DNA of 27,679 bases, from positions 1 to 27,679 of the forward strand of contig CAJQSP010000015.1 in assembly GCA_905614375.1 (NCBI GenBank), read 5' to 3'. Positions within the stretch are counted from its first letter, which is position 1. The number at the start of each line of letters is the position of its first letter. The position numbers were made by a program, and so were the translations under genes. Source of the DNA: an uncultured Dehalococcoidales bacterium (lineage in GTDB: Bacteria; Chloroflexota; Dehalococcoidia; UBA1151; UBA1328). Under the pieces are notes generated by a model. The model saw only the letters and a list, made by a program, of their open reading frames with translations. It had not been told where the DNA came from and did not search any database. Positions 22,353 through 27,679 of the stretch are shown piece by piece.

Positions 22353-24023
22353 CTACGTGAGCTCTCGTTTCATCTGAGCGAGTCCCATAGGACCGAGCTT
22401 CAACGCTCGGTTGTGCCAATCCTTTAGATCGAAGTCAGCACCAGCTTTTTGCTTTGCTGATTCACGGGCCTCAAGCCAGACGCGCTCCCCTACTTTGTAG
22501 CTAATCGCCTGACCAGGTATTCCCAAATAGCGGTCGACTTCTGAAGCTACGAAATCAGCAGGGAAGTGAACTTGCTCTTTCATGAACGATAACGCAAGAT
22601 CACCGGTCCAGATTTCACCGGGGTGGAACTCTGAATGCCGGGGGATCTTGAAGCCCAGGTGCATTCCAATATCGACAATTACTCGCACGCTTCGAAGTGC
22701 TTGAGCGTCAAGCATACCCATGTAGTAGTCTGGGTTTTCGAGATATCCGAGTTCACCCATAAGTCGCTCTGCATATAGTGCCCATCCTTCAGCGTGACCC
22801 GATGTCCCGGCAAGCAGTCGTTGGAACCGCGATAAATCATCAGTCATCGCTACGTTTGTGGCGATCTGGAAGTGGTGGCCTGGGACGCCTTCATGATACG
22901 CAATCGAAACTTCGCGCCAGATCGGAAATTCGGTTTTTCCGCCGGTCGGATACCAGGTTCTACCAGGTCGGGAGAAATCTTCTGAAGGCCCTGTGTAGTA
23001 CATAGCGAGCGCACCGCCAGGAGGCGAAATCAGTGCTTCGATCTTGCGGACTGGAGCGAGAATATCGAAGTGAACCCCGTCCATCTCTTCGATTGTTTTG
23101 TCCTGTAAATCCTGCATCCACTGGCGAAATTCATCTTCGCCTTGGATCATTTTTGTGGGATCGGTTTCCAGCATTTCAACCGCGTCACCTATTGAAGCGC
23201 CCGGCTTGATATGTTCGGCTGTTTTGGTCATTTCTGACCGCACCCATTCGAGCTGCTCCCAACCCCATTCGTAGGTCTCGCTGGGGTCGATCTCGGCTCC
23301 GAGATATCCCTTTGCGGAAAGCACGTAACGGTCACGCCCTACGCCGTCGACGGAAGTAGCGTCGGGCATGTACGACTCACGGAGATACTCGGCCATTTGG
23401 TCGTATGCCTCTGTCACAGAGGCCGATGCATTTTCGATTCGGGCACTGAGTGAATCGCTGTTGATATCCGAAGCAGCGAGAGCGTTTACTAACGAATCAA
23501 AGAAAGGCGAATTGTCCCCATTACCTGCCCAAGCTTCACACTGCTCGGCGGTTCCATTGACCTGTCGTTCCGAAGTGACCAATCCCTCTGCACGACCTAT
23601 GTCGAGAGTTTCTCGGTACCCGGCAAGCGCTCCACCAATTTTCTCCATGCGAGAAGCGATGTTTTCCCACGCTTCTAAAGAATTCTGCGGCATCAGATCG
23701 AACACCGATCGAATGCTCTGTACGGGCGAAAACATAACGTTCATATCGCGAAGATGTTCTCGTGACTCAAACTGTTCGTGTGAAAGCGAAGCTTCGTCGA
23801 TGAACGTGTCTTTGCAAATTCGCTCGCGGTCGTTGGTCGGCTCGGCGGCTTCCATCGCTCTAAGGGCTGCCAGACTTTCCGCGTGAAATGCCTCGGCCGC
23901 TTCGGGCGAATAGTCGTTCATCAAGTGATCGTGCCCACCCACGCCCATGTAGGTCGCCGATGTCGGGTGATGTTTAGCCACGGTGTCTATGAACCCGTCG
24001 GCGATCTCGAAAACTCCAGCCAT
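22353..24023 (-). CDS. DUF885 family protein (metallopeptidase-like)
   Basis: From ATG 24023 the protein has 556 residues, normal for DUF885; a GTG at 24047 would add 8. The C-terminal half carries the zinc-peptidase-like motif HEGVPGHH (about 377-384), followed by SGHAEGWALYAERLM (about 408-422), the family hallmark. PPGGALAMYYTGPSED and RTWYPTGG precede it. DUF885 proteins are considered gluzincin-like peptidases of unknown substrate and are often secreted. No signal peptide is visible here, so it is probably cytoplasmic. It starts about 40 bases after the beta-lactamase-like gene on the same strand, so the two are co-transcribed. Confidence 0.9.
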   Translation of the reverse strand: MAGVFEIADGFIDTVAKHHPTSATYMGVGGHDHLMNDYSPEAAEAFHAESLAALRAMEAAEPTNDRERICKDTFIDEASLSHEQFESREHLRDMNVMFSPVQSIRSVFDLMPQNSLEAWENIASRMEKIGGALAGYRETLDIGRAEGLVTSERQVNGTAEQCEAWAGNGDNSPFFDSLVNALAASDINSDSLSARIENASASVTEAYDQMAEYLRESYMPDATSVDGVGRDRYVLSAKGYLGAEIDPSETYEWGWEQLEWVRSEMTKTAEHIKPGASIGDAVEMLETDPTKMIQGEDEFRQWMQDLQDKTIEEMDGVHFDILAPVRKIEALISPPGGALAMYYTGPSEDFSRPGRTWYPTGGKTEFPIWREVSIAYHEGVPGHHFQIATNVAMTDDLSRFQRLLAGTSGHAEGWALYAERLMGELGYLENPDYYMGMLDAQALRSVRVIVDIGMHLGFKIPRHSEFHPGEIWTGDLALSFMKEQVHFPADFVASEVDRYLGIPGQAISYKVGERVWLEARESAKQKAGADFDLKDWHNRALKLGPMGLAQMKRELT

Positions 24024-24066
24024 GATCGTGTTTCTCTCTGTGCTCACTGTTAGTAACTAATAGAAA

Positions 24067-25467
24067 TTAGTCGACCCGTTTGTATAGAAATCCACCGAGT
24101 CTGAATGTCTTTGCTTTGCCATTTGAATCAATAGCGAATTCGGCGAGTTCACCAGCACCTCGCCCACCAACAGTTCGGAATGAATTTGTATCGCCCACCG
24201 CAGGATCGTAAGTCAATCCTGCTGGTCCATGAAGTGCGTAGTCTCCCTTACGAGGAGCGCCAAGTGCGAAGCCAGAAGTTCCATAAACGACATCGACATA
24301 AGCGCCGGGTTCTGCCCAATACCGGCCGGTGTATTTTGCCGCATCGCTATCGGAAACTTCGGTGAATGATGATTCGTTGAGCTCGGCGACCGGACCCAAT
24401 TCTCGAATCACGAGTTCAGCTATGTCTTCGGCAATAACGTACGGAGTTGGTGCTGGCCAGATATTCGCCAGCACGACTACGCCTGTCTGAGCAGGAACAC
24501 TAAACACCATGTTTGATGCGTAGCCCTGAATGCCACCGCCATGATTATGAAGAACCAGATTTTCACGTCGATTCATGCGCCACGAAATCGCCTGACCGCT
24601 CGACCAGTCGTTCGAGAGATAGACCGCACGGTGCATTTCAGCGAGCGTTGAAGCCGATAGCACTTTAGACGAATGAGTTTTACGACCAGACGAGAACTGG
24701 AACGACATCCACTTGGCGAGGTCTTCAACGTTTGAGTGAAGCTGGCCTGCCGCAGATATACCTCGTAGCGACGCATAAGAGGCGTTGCGAAGATCAGATT
24801 CACCCGGAAGAGGATGACTGTATCCGCTGGCTTTCAATTCAGCCTGATCAGAATCCAAATCGAATCGAGTATTTTTGAGACCGAGCGGGCCTGTGATTTC
24901 TTCGTAAATGTACTGCTCGTACGGCAGTCCACTGATTTGCTCGATGACATGCCCAAGAAGCCCAACCGCTAGGTTCGAGTACTTCCATTGACTATCCTGC
25001 GGAATGACGACGTCAATATCGGAGAGATTGTCGAGCAGCTCTTCACCTGTTGGGAACGATGGAGCGTTCCAGTCGGTAAGCGGATGTTCGGTGCGCAACC
25101 CTGAGTAGTGAGTCATCAACCTGCGCAGAGTCACACCTTCTAGTGTTCCTCGCAGCGCATTGGCGATAGTGAAATCAGGCATGTGAACGAGCAACGGGTC
25201 GTCGAGTTCAAGTTGCCCCAAATCTCGCAATTGCAATATTGCAGTACCGGTAAACGTCTTCGTTATCGAAGCGACCCGAGAGATTGTTTGCGCAGTTGGC
25301 GGTTTGTCTTCGCCTACTGTTTGCGAACCGAAAGAGTAGTAACTGGCGAGGGAATCGCCACGGACGATTCCGATTGAGAGTCCGGGTACTCGGTCTTGAG
25401 TCATGGACGCTGAAGCGAGTTCAGAGATTTGTGATTCCAATGCAGACAGATCGTTACCTCTAGCCAA
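24067..25467 (-). CDS. Serine beta-lactamase / D-aminopeptidase-type hydrolase
   Basis: The product (466 residues from a TTG at 25467) has the penicillin-binding-protein-like serine hydrolase fold. S67-I-T-K70 is the catalytic SxxK, Y163-S-N the YxN motif, and HNHGGGIQGY (about 307-316) the HxG-type third motif. A C-terminal domain of about 120 residues (from SDAAKYTGRYW) is a lipocalin-like beta domain common in class C relatives (esterases, peptidases). No signal peptide or lipobox is seen, so a cytoplasmic peptidase or esterase is likelier than antibiotic resistance. GGAGG (reverse of 25473-25477) sits 5 bases before the TTG. A TTG at 25479 is also in frame. Confidence 0.87.
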   Translation of the reverse strand: MARGNDLSALESQISELASASMTQDRVPGLSIGIVRGDSLASYYSFGSQTVGEDKPPTAQTISRVASITKTFTGTAILQLRDLGQLELDDPLLVHMPDFTIANALRGTLEGVTLRRLMTHYSGLRTEHPLTDWNAPSFPTGEELLDNLSDIDVVIPQDSQWKYSNLAVGLLGHVIEQISGLPYEQYIYEEITGPLGLKNTRFDLDSDQAELKASGYSHPLPGESDLRNASYASLRGISAAGQLHSNVEDLAKWMSFQFSSGRKTHSSKVLSASTLAEMHRAVYLSNDWSSGQAISWRMNRRENLVLHNHGGGIQGYASNMVFSVPAQTGVVVLANIWPAPTPYVIAEDIAELVIRELGPVAELNESSFTEVSDSDAAKYTGRYWAEPGAYVDVVYGTSGFALGAPRKGDYALHGPAGLTYDPAVGDTNSFRTVGGRGAGELAEFAIDSNGKAKTFRLGGFLYKRVD

Positions 25468-25496
25468 CAGAGCCTCCAAACCAAGCTTAAATAAAT

Positions 25497-25518
25497 CGAC
25501 ACCTAAGAATAGGTGTCG
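25497..25518 (-). promoter_or_regulatory. Perfect hairpin in the leader of the beta-lactamase-like gene
   Basis: CGACACCTA (25497-25505) and TAGGTGTCG (25510-25518) form a perfect 9-bp stem with a 4-base loop, 30 bases upstream of the TTG start on the minus strand. On that strand it is followed by ATTTATTT. It could be a leaky terminator, an mRNA 5' stabiliser or a repressor dyad. Which one cannot be told. Confidence 0.45.
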
Positions 25519-25710
25519 CTAGATTACTTCTACAACAAGCTATATGGGAGCGGCTTGAGCTCTCAGAATCATTGCTGTTATGCTAATTTTTGGTGTGCTG
25601 CCGTTACCTGTGCAGCCTTCACGATTTGCGCAATCAGCTTGAACACTTGTTTCTCGTGCAAAGAGTCACTAGTTCGATCTTTAGCTCCCCCTCTAAACGT
25701 AAATCAAACT

Positions 25711-25747
25711 AGAGAAGCCCTTGCAGAAATACAGGGGCTTTTCTGTT
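25711..25747 (+). terminator. Hairpin with T-rich tail
   Basis: AGAGAAGCCC (25711-25720) pairs with GGGCTTTTCT (25735-25744) with one mismatch, followed by GTTAATTGTT. The T-run favours the plus strand, yet no convincing plus-strand gene precedes it. It may be the end of an unrecognised RNA or a leftover of a lost gene. Confidence 0.5.
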
Positions 25748-25789
25748 AATTGTTGCAATAGCACCGAATAAATAGCTGTTTCGGTCATC

Positions 25790-25822
25790 TGTCGTACCTG
25801 CTGACAACACCAAACGCCGATA
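25790..25822. repeat. 33-bp direct repeat, copy 1
   Basis: The 33-mer starts TGTCGTACCTGCTGACAACA and ends GCCGATA. It matches copy 2 at 26800-26832 at 30 of 33 positions. It lies 23 bases beyond the lipoprotein stop. The spacing between copies is 1010 bases, and the lipoprotein gene and IS remnant lie between them. Confidence 0.7.
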
Positions 25823-25845
25823 GACCTTCCCGCCCCTTATGCTGA

Positions 25846-26469
25846 TCAAAAATTACAAGCCGTAGAACTTGGTTTGACTAAACTTTCAACCCATAATTCA
25901 TTTTGATCTTGAAGTTCCGCTCCATCAATTTTGAAATTAGCGGTGGATTTTGTCACGGAATCGGAATTTGAATTAATAATTTCTCCTGGCATTTCTACGG
26001 TCCATTTGAAGAGAAACATTCCGCGTAGCATTTCGTCTAAATCTATTAACTCTATATCTGACCCTGTACCGGCATCTTCAGTTGCATCTGAAAAGTCAGC
26101 GAGGGAGTAAGACGCACGGTAGATAGTTCCGTCTGGCGTATCGGTGGATGTGAGAGAAAAAGCAGTAAGGGGGTCGTCTTCTGAACTGCTCGATAAATAT
26201 TCTTTAGCTTCATCACCTTTAAAACGATGGGAAAACTTAAATGACGTTGTGTCGCCTTCGCTTGTGATATCCCAACTTCCAGGAATTGACGGATCATCTT
26301 CCGGCAAAGATGTTTCCATCATCAACGCGAGTTCGTCGGTTGCAGTCATTTCAAACTCATGGGAGAAATCTTCTAAATCTCGAACCTTCGTATCTAAATC
26401 CATCCGGATCGTACCGCAGGCAAATAATGCAAAAACTAAAACTAAACCAAATAATGTTTTAACCCGCAT
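25846..26469 (-). CDS. Predicted lipoprotein, function unknown
   Basis: The 207-residue product has a classical lipoprotein signal: M-R-V-K, then hydrophobic LFGLVLVFALFAC with lipobox L-F-A-C18. The mature part is acidic and Ser/Thr-rich, with WDITSEGDTTSFKFSHRF and KWTVEMPGEIINSN, a pattern I associate with small LppM-like lipoprotein beta folds, but I do not name it. The codons are visibly AT-richer than the neighbours (many AAA, TTT, AAT), which suggests recent acquisition or low expression. It is alone on its strand, in the interval bounded by the two 33-bp repeats. The Shine-Dalgarno is weak. Confidence 0.78.
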   Translation of the reverse strand: MRVKTLFGLVLVFALFACGTIRMDLDTKVRDLEDFSHEFEMTATDELALMMETSLPEDDPSIPGSWDITSEGDTTSFKFSHRFKGDEAKEYLSSSSEDDPLTAFSLTSTDTPDGTIYRASYSLADFSDATEDAGTGSDIELIDLDEMLRGMFLFKWTVEMPGEIINSNSDSVTKSTANFKIDGAELQDQNELWVESLVKPSSTACNF

Positions 26470-26539
26470 AACGTGATCTCAAAATAATCCGACAAATTTA
26501 TTTATTTTTGACACCCTACGCTAGTATCACAGCTGTGGC

Positions 26540-26789
26540 TGACCTGCCCCCCCCATTAGAAGATCAGGGTAAATGTTAGAAACTCTGGTTATAAAAGGAG
26601 GTAGAAATGCCAAGAAAAAGACACAGTTCGGAGCAGATCTTACGCAAGTTACGTGAAGTAGAAGTAGCCCTGTCACAAGGTGAGACTGTTGCTCGAGCAG
26701 TCAGACACATAGCGGTTACCGAACAAACCTATTACCGTTGGCGAAATGAGTACGGCGGACTTTCGATCGACCAAGAATTCATCAATTAA
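26540..26789 (+). mobile_element. Truncated IS3-family insertion sequence remnant (left end)
   Basis: TGACCTGCCCC at 26540-26550, extended by four more C, resembles the terminal inverted repeat of IS3-type elements that begin TGACCTGCCCCC. It is followed by an OrfA with a good ribosome site. No OrfB (DDE integrase) and no matching right end with GGGGCAGGTCA are found before the next gene, so only the left end survives. The second 33-bp repeat begins 11 bases after the OrfA stop. Confidence 0.6.
26607..26789 (+). pseudogene. Truncated IS3-family transposase OrfA (HTH domain)
   Basis: The 60-residue frame MPRKRHSSEQILRKLREVE onward matches the N-terminus of IS3-group OrfA proteins, with the helix-turn-helix ending TEQTYYRWRNEYGG. 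Intact OrfA proteins are about 85-100 residues and continue into a leucine-zipper helix. Here the text leaves the family after S-I-D-Q and stops at E-F-I-N. AAAAGGAGG lies 7 bases before the ATG. Without OrfB it cannot transpose, though the small DNA-binding peptide might still be made. Confidence 0.8.
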
Positions 26790-26799
26790 ATGATTCCGG

Positions 26800-26832
26800 T
26801 GTCGTACCTGCTGGCAACACCCACCGCCGATA
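26800..26832. repeat. 33-bp direct repeat, copy 2
   Basis: This copy starts TGTCGTACCTGCTGGCAACA and ends GCCGATA; it differs from copy 1 (25790-25822) at three positions. It abuts the end of the IS remnant. The sequences beyond both copies are unrelated. Confidence 0.7.
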
Positions 26833-26926
26833 CCCACAAGACCCTATTTCTTCAATGCTTCTGCACCCTGGAGAACGTCACGTGTACCATCCACCCTAGA
26901 CTATCTCACGACACGTAAAAGTACTC

Positions 26927-26956
26927 TCGAAGAATAAACCTGATCTCATTCTTCGA
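26927..26956. repeat. Small inverted repeat upstream of the enolase-superfamily gene
   Basis: TCGAAGAAT (26927-26935) and ATTCTTCGA (26948-26956) are perfect reverse complements over 9 bases with a 12-base spacer, 44 bases before the ATG at 27000. There is no T-run. It could be an operator for a local regulator, but no such regulator lies in view. Confidence 0.4.
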
Positions 26957-26999
26957 TCACGCCGACAAATTAATTGATTCTGGGGGCATTGGTAAGAAT

Positions 27000-27679
27000 A
27001 TGAAAATCACCGACATAACCATTGATGTGATCAAACGAAACACCGTATCGGTGCGGGTTCAAGACGAGAGAAGTGATCTCGGCGGAACGACTACCCAAGG
27101 TGTACTCAGGGTTAAAACCGATGCTGGTATCGAAGGTAATGCATTTGTAGGCGATCAGGGCGCAGATTCGTCGCAGCGCATGGAATCAATCATCAAAATC
27201 CTGAAACCGGCGATGATGGGTCGAGAACCGTCGGATAGAGAGTGGCTGTGGAATCAACTGCCGGTGATAGTTGGACACGGTTCGTCAATCGAACCAGTAT
27301 GGGCTCCTCTCGACGTTGCACTGTGGGATGTCGAAGGCAAGTCGGCGGGTCAGCCAATTCACAAACTGCTCGGCACTGCCCGTAACGAAGTTCCTCTCTA
27401 CGTGACATACCCGCCCCGGCATGGAACTGTTGAAGGGTTCATCGATGAGGCTCTTCAGTTGAAGGATGAAGGATTTAGAGCGTACAAGATTCACCCCGGA
27501 CCTCTACACTACAAGCAGGCCGCAATCGCTGCAGCGAAGGTGAGAGAAGCTGTCGGTGAAGAAATGACGCTGATGCTCGACCGCAACCATGGCTATGCCT
27601 TCAGAGAAGCTCTGTACGTTGGCCAAGCGCTCGATGAGAATGACTACTTTTGGTACGAAGATCCGATTCCAGCAAACGA
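27000..27679 (+). CDS. Mandelate racemase / muconate lactonizing enzyme family protein (5' part, runs off the right edge)
   Basis: From ATG 27000 about 226 residues are visible before the edge. The N-terminal capping domain has GNAFVGDQG and the loop WAPLDVALWDVEGKSAGQP-like segment, which marks the enolase superfamily. The barrel then shows YKIHP (the KxK/KxH acid-base position), LMLDRNHGY with the first metal-ligand aspartate, and WYEDPIP with the second ligand. This is a typical acid-sugar dehydratase or racemase (COG4948). K-x-H rather than K-x-K suggests a particular subgroup, but the substrate cannot be set from half a protein. Large families of these enzymes are a known SAR202 feature. 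Confidence 0.9.
   Translation, partial: MKITDITIDVIKRNTVSVRVQDERSDLGGTTTQGVLRVKTDAGIEGNAFVGDQGADSSQRMESIIKILKPAMMGREPSDREWLWNQLPVIVGHGSSIEPVWAPLDVALWDVEGKSAGQPIHKLLGTARNEVPLYVTYPPRHGTVEGFIDEALQLKDEGFRAYKIHPGPLHYKQAAIAAAKVREAVGEEMTLMLDRNHGYAFREALYVGQALDENDYFWYEDPIPAN

Larger units (their letters stand above)
25480..25845. other. Intergenic region upstream of the beta-lactamase-like gene
   Basis: This 366-base gap holds a hairpin next to the beta-lactamase start, a terminator-like hairpin at 25711-25747 and the first copy of the 33-bp direct repeat. A 78-codon frame at 25513-25749 runs through the terminator hairpin and is cysteine-rich without pattern, so it is rejected as a gene. The stretch 25545-25690 begins GGGAGC and ends GCTCCCC with an internal TTCGATC, but it does not fold as a tRNA. 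Confidence 0.4.

Noticed and set aside
25545..25690. tRNA-like segment (GGGAGC ... TTCGATC ... GCTCCCC)
   Set aside because: The span is about 145 bases and no D, anticodon or T stems of proper length can be paired.
25513..25749. 78-codon cysteine-rich frame
   Set aside because: It runs through a terminator hairpin, has no domain and no ribosome site, and starts within a leader hairpin.

Overview
The window looks like bacterial chromosome of moderate GC, densely coded. It probably comes from a Chloroflexota lineage such as the marine SAR202 group. That placement is an inference. It rests on an adenosylcobalamin-dependent class II ribonucleotide reductase beside nrdR, on an enolase-superfamily (mandelate racemase-like) gene and a mannonate dehydratase-like gene at the two edges, and on paralogous Ldh_2 dehydrogenases, formamidase, SDR and nitroreductase genes. 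Enolase-superfamily and oxidoreductase expansions are a known SAR202 trait. No rRNA, tRNA, CRISPR or phage module was found.

Left part (1-7.5 kb): a partial mannonate dehydratase-like gene (-), then nrdR-nrdJ (+) preceded by a well-formed tandem pair of NrdR boxes and closed by a strong terminator. Next come a pdxA-family gene, proC and yggT (+), which meet a convergent birA-yggU pair (-). This is the housekeeping half: deoxynucleotide synthesis with its repressor, B6-type or sugar-acid dehydrogenase, proline synthesis and biotin attachment.

Middle (7.5-20.5 kb): a decayed gene remnant; a formamidase-HAD hydrolase pair ending in a 19-bp-stem terminator; a class III aminotransferase followed by a FIST sensory-domain protein; a phosphotransferase (-) divergent from an SDR (+); a nitroreductase (-); a tightly coupled minus-strand set (small ORF, CinA/PncC-like, NMN adenylyltransferase-like) that points to pyridine nucleotide salvage; and a tandem pair of Ldh_2 malate/lactate/sulfolactate-type dehydrogenases. 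A small zinc-ribbon protein gene follows.

Right part (20.5-27.7 kb): an MBL-fold hydrolase; about 0.9 kb holding two decayed genes on opposite strands and a perfect 26-bp inverted repeat; a serine beta-lactamase-like hydrolase and DUF885 metallopeptidase-like pair (-); an AT-rich lipoprotein gene and a truncated IS3-family OrfA, bracketed by two copies of a 33-bp direct repeat; and the 5' part of an enolase-superfamily gene running off the edge. The right part is the most plastic. The best candidates for new biology are the NAD-salvage-like cluster with its coupled small ORF, the FIST/aminotransferase pair, and the direct-repeat island.
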